From assembly GCA_001657325.1 (NCBI GenBank), contig LWRO01000023.1:1-64000 (forward strand): a stretch of 64,000 nt of DNA. The letters are read 5' to 3'. This document shows positions 17,789 to 26,653 of this stretch, in pieces. Every line of letters starts with the position of its first letter. The first letter of the stretch is position 1. The notes beneath the pieces were generated by a model. The model searched no databases and was not told where the DNA came from. It was given only the letters and a program-made list of their open reading frames with translations. A program made the position numbers and the translations under genes. Source of the stretch: Geitlerinema sp. BBD 1991-9. Lineage in GTDB: Bacteria > Cyanobacteriota > Cyanobacteriia > Cyanobacteriales > Geitlerinemataceae.

Positions 17789-19792
17789 ATGGTTGTTCGC
17801 AAGCGCGCGGCTCCGTCGCGATCGCGGGAGCTTGCCGAACCGAACATTCACGAGACAGCCTACGTTCACTCGTTTGCTAATCTCATTGGGAACGTGACAG
17901 TCGGTTCGGGAGCGATCGTATCTCCAGGTACGTCGATTCGGGCAGACGATGGATCTCCATTTTATATCGGCGAGCGGAGTAATATCCAAGAGGGAGTCGT
18001 CATCCACGGCTTGGGAAACCAGAAAGTTCTCGGCTCCGATCGGCGAGAATATTCGGTTTGGATCGGTCGAGATACCTGCATTGCCCACCTGGCTTTAATT
18101 CACGGGCCAGCTTACGTGGGAGATGGTTGTTTTATCGGATTTCGATCGACCGTCTTCAACGCACGGGTCGGGGCAAACTGCATTGTCATGATGCACGCCT
18201 TAATCCAAGATGTCGAAATCCCCGCTGGAAAGTACGTTCCCTCGGGGGCGACTGTGACAACTCAAGAACAAGCCGACCGACTACCCGACGCACGCGAAGT
18301 CGATCGAGTTTTTGCCCGTCGCTTAATCGAACTGAATGCCGCACTACGAAGTGAAGCGGTCGGGGGCGGCAGTACGAACGGGGCTTCTATCCGAGATCGT
18401 AACGGTGACGAGCTTCAAAGAGCTGTATCGAGCGATACGTCAGTAGGGAATATGACTACTCTCAATCCAGAAACCAACGAGCAGCTCAGAACGCTGCTCC
18501 AACAAGGATATCGAATCGGTATCGAGCACGCCAACGCCCGTCGGTTTAAAACCAAATCTTGGCTGACGGCAGGGACACTATCGAGTACGCGAGTCGATCG
18601 CGCTCTAGTCGAACTGCAAGGCGTTTTGGCCCAATACAACGGCGAATACATTCGTATTGTCGGGATCGACCCCAATGCGAAACGTCGCGTCGCCGAACTG
18701 ATCGTTCAACGCCCGGGAGATTCTGTCGCCAATGGCAACGGTTCGTCTGGCTCGTCTTCCTATCGAGCTAGCAGTTTCTCCGTCCCTTCTAGCCCCAGTA
18801 CGAATGGTAGCCTCAACGGTGCAACGGCCGATGTTTCCGAACAGGTTCGTTCGCTGTTGCGTGCTGGTTATCAAATCGGTGTCGAACGCGCGACGGTTCG
18901 TCGGTTTAAAACCAAATCTTGGTTGACGGTCGGAACGCTGTCAAGTCTGCGGGAAGCCGAGGCCATGACTGAGTTAAGCGGTATCTTGGCTGAATGTGGC
19001 GGGGAATACGTGCGTCTGATCGGTATCGACCCCAATGCGAAGCGCCGCGTTGTCGAAACGATCGTCCAACGCCCGGACGGTTCCTCGACCCCCACCCAAT
19101 CGGTAGCGAGTAAAGTCGCGGCCGTCACGAATTCTGGCAGTGCTGTCAGCGGTGGGAGTACGCACTTGGGTGCAGAAGCCATCGACCAAGTTCGATCGTT
19201 GCTGTCGCAAGGCTATCGCATCGGCACCGAGCACGCCAGCAAGCGCCGGTTTAAAACCAGTTCTTGGAAAAGTTGTGCGCCCATTCAATCGACACAAGTC
19301 GGACAAGTCCTACGGGAACTCGAAGCTTGTATGACCGAACACGAGGGCGAGTACGTGCGACTGATCGGTATCGATCCGAAGGCGAAACGTCGCGTGTTAG
19401 AAACGGTTATCCAACGTCCGAACGGCGTATCGGGTACGACCTCGAGTCGCGGCCAAAGTGCGGCCAGCTCGGTCTCGGGAATGGGACAAAGTGCGGCTAG
19501 TTACGCCGCGTCGCAGAACAGCACGAGCGATCGACTCGATCGAGATGCGATCGAGCAACTGCGATCGTTGTTGGCGCAAGGTTGCAAGATCGGCACCGAA
19601 CACGCAACGGCTCGTCGGTTCAAAACGCAATCGTGGCAAAGCTGCTCGCCAATTGTCAGCACTCGTTTGTCGGATGTGATTTCCGCCCTCGAAGCTTGCT
19701 TGCAAGAACATCAAGGCGAGTACGTGCGGCTGATCGGCATCGACCCGAAAGTTAAACGGCGGGTTGCGGAAATGATTATCCAACGTCCGTAA
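17789..19792 (+). CDS. ccmM: Carboxysome assembly protein CcmM with four SSUL domains
   Basis: 667 residues from ATG 17789 ([11 protein letters not shown]). Residues about 12-200 form a left-handed beta-helix gamma-carbonic anhydrase domain with all three metal histidines present: H73 (VVIHG), H100 and H105 ([10 protein letters not shown]). Four Rubisco-small-subunit-like (SSUL) domains follow at about 227-312, 349-435, 460-548 and 582-667, joined by serine/glycine-rich linkers. SSULs bind Rubisco and drive condensation. Cysteine pairs of the kind that form a redox-controlled disulfide occur only in the third (KSCAPI, LEACM) and fourth (QSCSPI, LEACL) SSULs. An internal ATG at 18452 just before SSUL1 could yield the short CcmM form. 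Confidence 0.95.
   Translation: MVVRKRAAPSRSRELAEPNIHETAYVHSFANLIGNVTVGSGAIVSPGTSIRADDGSPFYIGERSNIQEGVVIHGLGNQKVLGSDRREYSVWIGRDTCIAHLALIHGPAYVGDGCFIGFRSTVFNARVGANCIVMMHALIQDVEIPAGKYVPSGATVTTQEQADRLPDAREVDRVFARRLIELNAALRSEAVGGGSTNGASIRDRNGDELQRAVSSDTSVGNMTTLNPETNEQLRTLLQQGYRIGIEHANARRFKTKSWLTAGTLSSTRVDRALVELQGVLAQYNGEYIRIVGIDPNAKRRVAELIVQRPGDSVANGNGSSGSSSYRASSFSVPSSPSTNGSLNGATADVSEQVRSLLRAGYQIGVERATVRRFKTKSWLTVGTLSSLREAEAMTELSGILAECGGEYVRLIGIDPNAKRRVVETIVQRPDGSSTPTQSVASKVAAVTNSGSAVSGGSTHLGAEAIDQVRSLLSQGYRIGTEHASKRRFKTSSWKSCAPIQSTQVGQVLRELEACMTEHEGEYVRLIGIDPKAKRRVLETVIQRPNGVSGTTSSRGQSAASSVSGMGQSAASYAASQNSTSDRLDRDAIEQLRSLLAQGCKIGTEHATARRFKTQSWQSCSPIVSTRLSDVISALEACLQEHQGEYVRLIGIDPKVKRRVAEMIIQRP
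18444..18454 (+). promoter_or_regulatory. Possible internal start for the short CcmM form
   Basis: An in-frame ATG (18452-18454, residue 222 of CcmM) follows the weak purine-rich site TAGGGAA and comes right before the first SSUL domain. Other cyanobacteria make a short CcmM lacking the carbonic anhydrase domain from such an internal start. The product here would have 446 residues and four SSULs. Confidence 0.5.
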
Positions 19793-19966
19793 GCGCTCGC
19801 TGCTTGCGGGGCGGGAAGGGAGAACTCGACGCGGACGCGATTGGAAGAAATCGAGGTGGGATGGTACTGCCTTCCCGCAGTTTCGTCGCGCCGCCAATCC
19901 CCTTTCGCTTTCTGGAAACGGCACGTGCCGTTCGACTCCTTCCAAAACCTTTGACCGATTACCCGA

Positions 19967-20656
19967 ATGCAACGGCTACCGATATCTAGTTTCGATCGAG
20001 ACGGCCTGTACGTCAGTGGAGACGTGACGATCCATCCAAGCGCGGCGATCGCTAACGGCGTGGTTTTGCAAGCTGGAGAAAACAGCCGAATTTCCATTGC
20101 TGCTGGCGTGTGTATCGGTTTGGGTGCTGTTTTGCACGCTTATGACGGTGCGATCGAGATCGAAACGGGGGCGAATTTGGGGGCAGGTGCGTTAGTGGTC
20201 GGTTGCTGTACGATCGGCGCTCATGCCTGCATCGGAGCGGCTTCGACGGTGTTAGACGCTCGTATCGCCCCCAACTGCATTCTCCCGACGGGATCGATCG
20301 TTGGCGATCTCAGCCGTTCTGTCGAAGTCGGGGAAGAAGTCGAAGTCGGGGAAGCAGCAGAAAATCGTTCGGACGATCGATCGAACGAAAACTGCGTTGA
20401 TCGTCTTACCTCGGATGTCGTCCAAGACCCCGAGAACAGTAGCGTCATGCCAAACAATGAGGTTGGGGTCGTAGAATCCGAAGACGATCCGAACCCGTCT
20501 CCCGAACGTTCCAATCCCCCCGACACGACTCCCCCCAATCCCCCAACCGCGAGGTTTGTCTATGGGGAAATCCATCTCAATCGGATTTTAACGACGCTAT
20601 TTCCCCATTCCAACCGATTTCGCTCGGAATCTAAAGATTCTGGTGAAACGGAGTAA
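19967..20656 (+). CDS. ccmN: Carboxysome adaptor CcmN
   Basis: A 229-residue protein. The N-terminal 120 residues are hexapeptide-repeat beta-helix (SGDVTIHPSAAIANGVV and onward, IETGANLGAGALVVG), which binds CcmM. A long acidic/proline-rich linker follows (with a duplicated EEVEVGE-like stretch), then the C-terminal encapsulation peptide around VYGEIHLNRILTTLFPHS, the amphipathic helix that contacts the CcmK shell. Last gene of the operon. It starts 174 bases after ccmM. Confidence 0.93.
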   Translation: MQRLPISSFDRDGLYVSGDVTIHPSAAIANGVVLQAGENSRISIAAGVCIGLGAVLHAYDGAIEIETGANLGAGALVVGCCTIGAHACIGAASTVLDARIAPNCILPTGSIVGDLSRSVEVGEEVEVGEAAENRSDDRSNENCVDRLTSDVVQDPENSSVMPNNEVGVVESEDDPNPSPERSNPPDTTPPNPPTARFVYGEIHLNRILTTLFPHSNRFRSESKDSGETE

Positions 20657-20658
20657 AG

Positions 20659-20692
20659 AACGGGAATTGGGAACTCTCGTTCTCCCGTTTTT
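20659..20692 (+). terminator. Hairpin after ccmN
   Basis: AACGGGA pairs with TCCCGTT, with an inner GAAC/GTTC stem, followed by a run of five T. It begins two bases after the ccmN stop and fits a factor-independent terminator for the ccm operon. Confidence 0.6.
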
Positions 20693-21452
20693 CCACTTTG
20701 AGGGTCGATCGACAGAATTGTAAATATTTTTTTCAACGGGTGTAGTAATACTTTCAATTTGATTGAACCATGTAAAAAAAAATTACGTTGAATTTCCAAA
20801 AAAGCGGACTGAGTAAAGTAAATTTATCGATCGTCTGATTTGGAAATCCATATTTTTTTGTCCGGTTTTCGTCGAGATCGGACTGTTTTTGCTGCTTGTC
20901 CGCTTCACTTTTTGTGATATTTCTTTACAGCGCGAAAGGGCATTAGCGAAACTAATCTCACCCAAAAAAAAATGAAATCCAGAAACGACAACACGAGCGG
21001 CAATTTCTAAAAAAAAACAAAAAAACCGTGTTAAGATACGTCTCGGTAAGGAAACATTCAATCCATACTGTTGGCTTCACAAACTTCTCGAATCTCAGTT
21101 GCTGTTCGAACTCAGCGTCGATCTAAGCTCGCTTCCATCGTGAAGCGATGACAGAAAGCGCAAACAGGTTTTAGGAGAAAAGTGTGGTAACTCAGACGCT
21201 TCATCTGTTTAGAACGGGGAAGAAAGCAGTTACCTGCGTTAAAGGCTAGAGTTGTGGTTCCAACCTAGCAATGCTCTAAATGAGATCGGGAAGTGAACTT
21301 CTAATCGACCTCAGAACGCCAGAACTTTAGTTCTAGCAATTCCAATCGATGTTCTTCGCGCGAACGTCTGACGCTTTTCTTTCAGCATCAGCGTTGAGTG
21401 CGGGTGTGGCGTTGAAGAAGTGCGCGTTCTGTTGATATTGAACCTCTGATAT
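20693..21452. promoter_or_regulatory. Long rbc upstream region
   Basis: About 760 bases between the ccm terminator and the rbcL ribosome binding site. The first half is AT-rich with A and T tracts (for example around 20773-20782 and 20965-21022). No gene is seen. It must hold the rbc promoter and a leader; I could not fix a -10/-35 pair with confidence. Confidence 0.55.
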
Positions 21453-21458
21453 AAGGAG
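21453..21458 (+). promoter_or_regulatory. rbcL ribosome binding site
   Basis: AAGGAG eleven bases before the rbcL ATG at 21470. Confidence 0.6.
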
Positions 21459-21469
21459 ATAGCGAGGAA

Positions 21470-22882
21470 ATGGTACAAGCGAAAGCTGGATTTGAGGCAG
21501 GTGTAAAGGACTATCGCCTGACGTATTACACCCCCGACTACACCCCCAAAGACACCGATCTGCTGGCATGCTTCCGCATGACTCCGCAGCCTGGCGTTCC
21601 TGCAGAAGAAGCTGGCGCAGCGGTAGCCGCTGAATCCTCCACCGGAACCTGGACGACGGTGTGGACGGACGGATTGACCGACCTCGATCGCTACAAAGGT
21701 CGTTGCTATGACATCGAAGCCGTTCCCGGCGAAGACAACCAATACTTCTGCTTCGTCGCGTATCCTCTCGATCTGTTTGAAGAAGGTTCCGTTACCAACA
21801 TCCTGACTTCGATTGTTGGGAACGTTTTCGGATTTAAAGCGCTCAAAGCCCTTCGCCTCGAAGATATCCGCTTCCCGGTCGCCCTAGTCAAAACCTTCCA
21901 AGGACCGCCGCACGGCATCACCGTCGAACGGGACAAACTGAACAAATACGGTCGTCCCCTGCTCGGTTGCACCATCAAACCGAAACTGGGTCTGTCGGCG
22001 AAAAACTACGGTCGCGCCGTTTACGAATGTCTGCGCGGCGGTTTGGACTTCACCAAAGACGACGAAAACATCAACTCTCAGCCCTTCATGCGCTGGCGCG
22101 ATCGATTCTTGTTCGTGCAAGAAGCCATCGAAAAAGCGCAAGCTGAAACCAACGAAATTAAAGGTCACTACCTCAACGTGACCGCTCCGACGTGCGAGCA
22201 AATGATGCAACGGGCCGAATTCGCCAAAGAAATCGGTACGCCGATCATCATGCACGACTACCTCACCGGTGGTTTCACGGCGAACACCACCCTGGCTCGT
22301 TGGTGCCGAGATAACGGCGTTCTGCTACACATCCACCGTGCAATGCACGCCGTTATCGACCGTCAGAAAATCCACGGCATCCACTTCCGCGTCCTCGCCA
22401 AGTGCCTGCGTCTGTCCGGTGGCGACCACCTGCACTCTGGAACCGTCGTCGGTAAGCTCGAAGGTGAAAAAGGTATCACCATGGGCTTCGTCGATCTGAT
22501 GCGCGAAGACTACATTGAAGAAGATCGCTCTCGCGGTATCTTCTTCACCCAAGATTGGGCGTCTCTTCCCGGTGTGATGCCCGTCGCATCCGGTGGGATT
22601 CACGTGTGGCATATGCCCGCACTGCTCGACATCTTTGGCGATGACTCTTGCTTGCAGTTCGGCGGCGGAACCCTCGGACACCCCTGGGGCAACGCACCGG
22701 GTGCAACCGCAAACCGCGTTGCTCTCGAAGCTTGCGTCCAAGCCCGTAACGAAGGTCGCAACCTCATGCGTGAAGGTGGCGACATCATCCGCGAAGCTGC
22801 CAAATGGTCGCCCGAACTGGCGGTGGCTTGCGAACTGTGGAAAGAAATCAAGTTCGAGTTTGAAGCGGTCGATACGCTTTAA
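21470..22882 (+). CDS. rbcL: Rubisco large subunit, form IB
   Basis: Fixes CO2 onto ribulose bisphosphate in the carboxysome. 470 residues, opening [20 protein letters not shown]. The active-site parts are present: [38 protein letters not shown], the carbamylated lysine motif [28 protein letters not shown], the loop-6 segment [17 protein letters not shown], and [10 protein letters not shown]. One oddity is residue 301 in [11 protein letters not shown], where nearly all form I enzymes have asparagine (RQKNHG). First gene of rbcL-rbcX-rbcS. Confidence 0.98.
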   Translation: MVQAKAGFEAGVKDYRLTYYTPDYTPKDTDLLACFRMTPQPGVPAEEAGAAVAAESSTGTWTTVWTDGLTDLDRYKGRCYDIEAVPGEDNQYFCFVAYPLDLFEEGSVTNILTSIVGNVFGFKALKALRLEDIRFPVALVKTFQGPPHGITVERDKLNKYGRPLLGCTIKPKLGLSAKNYGRAVYECLRGGLDFTKDDENINSQPFMRWRDRFLFVQEAIEKAQAETNEIKGHYLNVTAPTCEQMMQRAEFAKEIGTPIIMHDYLTGGFTANTTLARWCRDNGVLLHIHRAMHAVIDRQKIHGIHFRVLAKCLRLSGGDHLHSGTVVGKLEGEKGITMGFVDLMREDYIEEDRSRGIFFTQDWASLPGVMPVASGGIHVWHMPALLDIFGDDSCLQFGGGTLGHPWGNAPGATANRVALEACVQARNEGRNLMREGGDIIREAAKWSPELAVACELWKEIKFEFEAVDTL

Positions 22883-22983
22883 TCCCTTAAAAGTTGTTAG
22901 TTGTTAGTCAGGAGAGTTCGAGGTTTTCGATCGATCTTGACTGACAACGACACACCGCATTGGACGGGGGAGGGTTAGGTTCG

Positions 22984-23439
22984 ATGTATCCGAAAAAAGT
23001 TGCGAACGACACGGCGAAGGTTTTGCAAAGCTACTTGACCTATCAAGCCGTGCGGACAATTATCGACCAACTGACGGAGACGAACCCGTCCCAAGCGATT
23101 TGGCTCAGGCAGCAGTCGGCGGAAAACCGCATCCAAGATGGCGAAGCCTTTCTGCAATCGTTGATGCAGGATAACAAAGAGTTGGTTTTGCGGATTTTGA
23201 CGGTTCGCGAACACCTCGCCGAAGCCGTGCTGGATTTTCTGCCCGAGATGGTTCGATCGAACATTGGGAAATCGAATACTGACTGTCGCCGCCAAATTCT
23301 GGAACGTTTAACCCAAACTCCCGCCCTCAAAGAAACATCCCCAGGGGTTGCCCCTACGTCTTCGACGGAAACCCATCCCGAAATCGATTTGACGGAAACC
23401 CATCCCGAAATCGATTCGACGGATGAGTCTCAAGAGTAA
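22984..23439 (+). CDS. rbcX: Rubisco assembly chaperone RbcX
   Basis: A 151-residue protein from ATG 22984 (MYPKKVANDTAKVLQSYLTY). RbcX dimers clamp the C-terminal tail of RbcL during assembly of the octamer. The helical core YQAVRTIIDQLTETNP and LRQQSAENRIQDGEAFLQ is standard. The C-terminal tail after about residue 115 is longer than usual and contains a twofold 9-residue repeat (ETHPEID) encoded by 27-bp direct repeats at 23364-23417. It lies between rbcL and rbcS as usual in beta-cyanobacteria. Confidence 0.95.
   Translation: MYPKKVANDTAKVLQSYLTYQAVRTIIDQLTETNPSQAIWLRQQSAENRIQDGEAFLQSLMQDNKELVLRILTVREHLAEAVLDFLPEMVRSNIGKSNTDCRRQILERLTQTPALKETSPGVAPTSSTETHPEIDLTETHPEIDSTDESQE
23364..23417 (+). 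repeat. 27-bp tandem repeat in rbcX tail
   Basis: Two copies of a 27-base unit beginning GACGGAAACCCATCCCG, with one difference at the last base, in frame with rbcX. Just upstream (23341-23358) lies AGGGGTTGCCCCTAC, a common cyanobacterial dispersed word. Confidence 0.85.
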
Positions 23440-23469
23440 ATTCGTCCCGACCATTAGGAGTTATTTGAG

Positions 23470-23811
23470 ATGAAAACGCTGCCGAAAGAGCGCCGCTACG
23501 AAACTCTGTCTTACTTGCCCCCGCTGACTGACCAGCAAATCGCCGCCCAAATCCAATATATGTTGGATCAAGGGTTCATCCCGGCAGTGGAATTTGAAGC
23601 CGATCCCCTTCCTGGCGATCACCACTGGACGCTCTGGAAGCTGCCTCTATTCGACGCTCGTACGCCTCAAGACGTGCTGAACGAAGTGCGTGAGTGCCGT
23701 TCTGAGTACTCTAACTGCTACGTCCGTGTTGTCGGTTTTGACAACATCAAGCAGTGCCAAACTGTGAGCTTCATCGTTTACAAACCCGGTCAAGGTATCG
23801 GCCGTTACTAA
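23470..23811 (+). CDS. rbcS: Rubisco small subunit
   Basis: A 113-residue small subunit, opening [20 protein letters not shown] and containing [20 protein letters not shown] and the conserved [17 protein letters not shown] site precedes the ATG. It starts 30 bases after rbcX, and a strong hairpin follows at 23847-23892. Confidence 0.98.
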   Translation: MKTLPKERRYETLSYLPPLTDQQIAAQIQYMLDQGFIPAVEFEADPLPGDHHWTLWKLPLFDARTPQDVLNEVRECRSEYSNCYVRVVGFDNIKQCQTVSFIVYKPGQGIGRY

Positions 23812-23846
23812 GGTTCTCGTGAACTTTTAACGGAGCTGCTGAATTT

Positions 23847-23892
23847 GACAAACCCATAGATCGATCTTCACAGATCGATCTATGGGTTTGTC
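23847..23892 (+). terminator. Perfect 21-bp hairpin after rbcS
   Basis: Arms 23847-23867 and 23872-23892 pair without mismatch, with loop TCAC. The stem contains AGATCGATCT in both arms. There is no long T tail, but position 35 bases after rbcS suggests a terminator or 3'-end stabiliser for the rbc transcript. Confidence 0.7.
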
Positions 23893-23953
23893 GATACAAG
23901 TATTCCAATCTGACCCGCCTGTAGGACAGGTTAGTCACACGACTTGGACGTTA

Positions 23954-24054
23954 GGGTGCATCTCACTTTTGCGATCGCAACCCCTCCCATCCTCCCCTGT
24001 CTAAGGGGAGGTGCCGAAGGCGGAGGGGTCATTTTACGAAATTGAGATGCACCC
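23954..24054. mobile_element. 101-bp MITE with ISKra4-like ends, copy 1
   Basis: Bounded by GGGTGCATCTCA and TGAGATGCACCC, a perfect 12-bp inverted repeat, the same ends as the IS at 2761-3948. The inside has GCGATCGC and a CCTCCCCT/AGGGGAGG hairpin and no coding capacity. The neighbouring bases extend the palindrome (ACGTTA left, TAACGT right). The copy at 48192-48292 has the same length with seven base differences. Confidence 0.85.
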
Positions 24055-24396
24055 TAACGTTATCCCGATCGCCTTGTATAGCCGGGATTTCAGGTTGGAG
24101 GTTCGAGGCAAGTTTTGACAAAGATACTGGGTTTCAGCCTACGATAGAGCGGCTAACCTTCTCAATCGTGCGATCGACCGATACAAAATGCTTGCTTTTC
24201 TTTTCCAAGAAAAGTGTTCTTACAGACCGCCAATAGACTGAAAATCGCAATAATTCTCAGTCTATTCATATCGATCCATTTCAAAACAGTAATCGTATTT
24301 AAACCCCTTACTAATCCAGCTTCAGCAATCAACCCAAAATATTCAGCCAATCATTAATGCCAGGGATTCACACAGTCATGTCAGCCTGAAGAGCTT
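24055..24396. other. Non-coding stretch between the MITE and thrC
   Basis: About 340 bases with no recognisable gene; an AT-rich tail leads into the 3' end of thrC. Confidence 0.5.
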
Positions 24397-25506
24397 CTAA
24401 AATCCCATGACCTTGGCAACAGTTTCCAAATCTGCTTCGATTCCCTGCTTCAACTGAGTTTCACTGTGCTTGATGGCAGAATCCGGGTCTTTCAAACCGT
24501 TTCCGGTTAAAACACATACCACGGTTGCCCCCTTTGGAACGCGATCTTTGACTTTTAGCAATCCAGCCACAGAAGCCGCTGAAGCCGGTTCGCAAAATAC
24601 CCCTTCTCGTCCTAATAAGCGGTAGGCATGGAGAATTTCCTCGTCCGTAACCGGGTTGAATTCTCCTTGACTGGCTTCACCGACCGCTAAAGCCTTTTGC
24701 CAGTTGGCGGGATTGCCGATCCGAATTGCAGTCGCGACGGTTTCGGGGTGTTCGATCGGATGTCCTCGAACGATGGGCGCAGAACCAGCAGCTTGGAATC
24801 CCATCATCTTCGGCAATCGATCGCATTTTCCGAGTTGGTGGTACTGACAGAACCCCATCCAGTAGGCGGTGATGTTCCCGGCGTTTCCAACTGGAATACA
24901 CAGCCAATCGGGAGCATTTCCGAGGTCGTCAACGACTTCAAAAGCAGCAGTTTTTTGCCCTTCGAGACGATAGGGATTAATGGAATTCACAACCGTGACG
25001 GGATAGTGTTCGCCCATTTCGCGGACGATGTCTAGCGCTCGATCGAAGTTGCCCCGAATTGCTAACACTTCAGCACCGTACACCAACGCTTGAGCGAGTT
25101 TCCCTAATGCAACGTAGCCGTCGGGAATCACGACAAACGCTCGCATTCCCCCGCGTTTGGCATAGGCGGCTGCAGCAGCAGAGGTATTTCCAGTACTGGC
25201 GCAGATGACCGCTTTCGCTCCTTCTTCCTTAGCCTTGCTAATAGCCATCGTCATCCCCCGGTCTTTAAAGCTGCCGGTGGGGTTCAATCCATCGTACTTG
25301 ACAAAGACTTCGACATTTTTACCAATTTCAGCCGAGATCGAGGGAACGGGAATTAACGGCGTGTTCCCTTCGTACAGCGTGACGATCGGCGTGGTTTCAG
25401 TTACAGGTAAATAGGAGCGATAGGCTTCGATTAATCCTTTCCAACCTCGCTTTTGGGAAGGAGTTTCGTTTCGGCGTTCGTTTGCAGGGGAAAAGCTTAA
25501 CGTCAC
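24397..25506 (-). CDS. thrC: Threonine synthase
   Basis: Makes threonine from phosphohomoserine with pyridoxal phosphate. About 369 residues from GTG 25506 ([11 protein letters not shown]); an ATG at 25563 would add 19 residues (388 in all) that look unlike the family. Key blocks: [16 protein letters not shown], the PLP-lysine motif [32 protein letters not shown], and the phosphate loop [15 protein letters not shown]. Single gene on the minus strand, separated from the next gene by a region with a long inverted repeat. Confidence 0.95.
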   Translation of the reverse strand: MTLSFSPANERRNETPSQKRGWKGLIEAYRSYLPVTETTPIVTLYEGNTPLIPVPSISAEIGKNVEVFVKYDGLNPTGSFKDRGMTMAISKAKEEGAKAVICASTGNTSAAAAAYAKRGGMRAFVVIPDGYVALGKLAQALVYGAEVLAIRGNFDRALDIVREMGEHYPVTVVNSINPYRLEGQKTAAFEVVDDLGNAPDWLCIPVGNAGNITAYWMGFCQYHQLGKCDRLPKMMGFQAAGSAPIVRGHPIEHPETVATAIRIGNPANWQKALAVGEASQGEFNPVTDEEILHAYRLLGREGVFCEPASAASVAGLLKVKDRVPKGATVVCVLTGNGLKDPDSAIKHSETQLKQGIEADLETVAKVMGF

Positions 25507-25882
25507 AGTGATTTTCGAGTGATGGCGCTTACTGCTAGTGTACCAAATTCGGGCTTCGCACACTCGATCGAGTCAATTGGTCGATCGGGGCAAACGCATA
25601 TGCTCGATTATTCTCAATAGCAACGCCAAACCCACCCATTATTGAGAATAATCGAGACTGGATCGGAACCGTTAAATGTCAAAAATATTGTTTTTTTAAT
25701 CAATAAAAATGAAGATACGTTTGCTCTGACCGGTTGATGTAATATCCCCCCATCTCCTGACGAGGTCACCTCTTCCGGGGGGAGAATTTTCAAAACTGCA
25801 ACATTTGATGCAATCTTTTCAATCGTTCGGAGTACAATAACCACTCGACGTGAATAGGTAGAAATCACTAATCAGTTATAAG
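25507..25882. promoter_or_regulatory. Divergent region upstream of thrC
   Basis: About 375 bases, AT-rich in the second half, shared by thrC (minus) and a small plus-strand gene. Besides the inverted repeat at 25603-25656, no gene or known motif was found. Confidence 0.45.
25603..25656. repeat. 17-bp perfect inverted repeat upstream of thrC
   Basis: CTCGATTATTCTCAATA at 25603-25619 and its complement at 25640-25656, 20 bases apart. It could be an operator with two half-sites, since TTGAGAATAAT resembles metal-regulator half-boxes, or a terminator for a transcript entering from the right. The spacing of about two or three helical turns between arms is compatible with dimer binding. Confidence 0.6.
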
Positions 25883-26065
25883 ATGACAACTTTATCTCGA
25901 ACTCAAAGCGCTCAGGATACATCTAAAGCAATGCGTTGGCTGTCGGTTTACCAAAGTAGCCATCAGGTGCAGTACTTACATCTACAAGCACAACTCGATA
26001 CGCTATTGCTCGAATTGCAGAGGGCAAAGCAGCAACAAAGTCCGACGGCTACCTGCCACAATTAA
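25883..26065 (+). CDS. Small hypothetical protein
   Basis: A 60-residue protein starting ATG 25883, glutamine-rich with a predicted helix (VQYLHLQAQLDTLLLELQRA) that could form a coiled coil. It lies 36 bases before a conserved membrane-protein gene in the same direction, which supports translation as an operon. No family recognised; it could be a chance frame. Confidence 0.45.
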   Translation: MTTLSRTQSAQDTSKAMRWLSVYQSSHQVQYLHLQAQLDTLLLELQRAKQQQSPTATCHN

Positions 26066-26101
26066 ACTCATCACGTCTGACGGATTGCCGTTCTCGTTAA
26101 C

Positions 26102-26593
26102 ATGGATGAGTCACCCATCGACTCTTTGAAAACGATGCCAGGTTCGCCAACTCCTCTGGACTACCGGGAAACGTACCCTTGCCCCCTATGCCGGCGTGGA
26201 AAGCTATCTGGGCTAACGCTAGTTGAGGCGTTTGGGTGTAATGGGTGCAGTCATATTTTCGTTTTGAACCCGTCTCGACAATCTGTCCGGGCAGTCGATC
26301 GATCTCCCCCGTTAACGTGGCGCTGGGACGGCCGTCGTTGGCAAACGTCCCAGCGAGAAGATGTCAGTCTCGGCTGGGGCGAGTGGTCGATCGCGATGGC
26401 GTTCGTCTTGTTTCCTACCTCGATCGTGGGTTTAGCGGCTTATGTTTTTCCACCGTTTCCCGGTAGTCCTTTGAGTTTTTTTCCAATTTTGTGGGCCGTG
26501 CTGACGTTTTTCAGTCACTTGGTCTGCGTGACGTGGCTGATTTTGGAATATTATCAATTTCCGATTTTGAGCTATTTCAGGTGGCGAAGATAG
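26102..26593 (+). CDS. Zinc-ribbon membrane protein, function unknown
   Basis: 163 residues. The N-terminal part carries two CxxC pairs, CPLC (27-30) and CNGC (46-49), forming a probable zinc ribbon, followed by a WRWDGRRWQ motif and two membrane spans at about residues 97-118 and 125-148. The C-terminus is basic. The pattern is that of a cyanobacterial conserved hypothetical with a cytosolic metal site tied to the membrane. Function unknown. Confidence 0.75.
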   Translation: MDESPIDSLKTMPGSPTPLDYRETYPCPLCRRGKLSGLTLVEAFGCNGCSHIFVLNPSRQSVRAVDRSPPLTWRWDGRRWQTSQREDVSLGWGEWSIAMAFVLFPTSIVGLAAYVFPPFPGSPLSFFPILWAVLTFFSHLVCVTWLILEYYQFPILSYFRWRR

Positions 26594-26653
26594 TCGATTG
26601 TTTCGATCGTCGCTTGTCGGGGCAGGGAAAGAGGCGCTGCCCCGTTTGAGTTT

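Noticed and set aside
25614-25868. 84-residue minus-strand frame between thrC and the small plus-strand gene
   Set aside because: It includes one arm of the inverted repeat, has no family pattern, and lies in probable control sequence.
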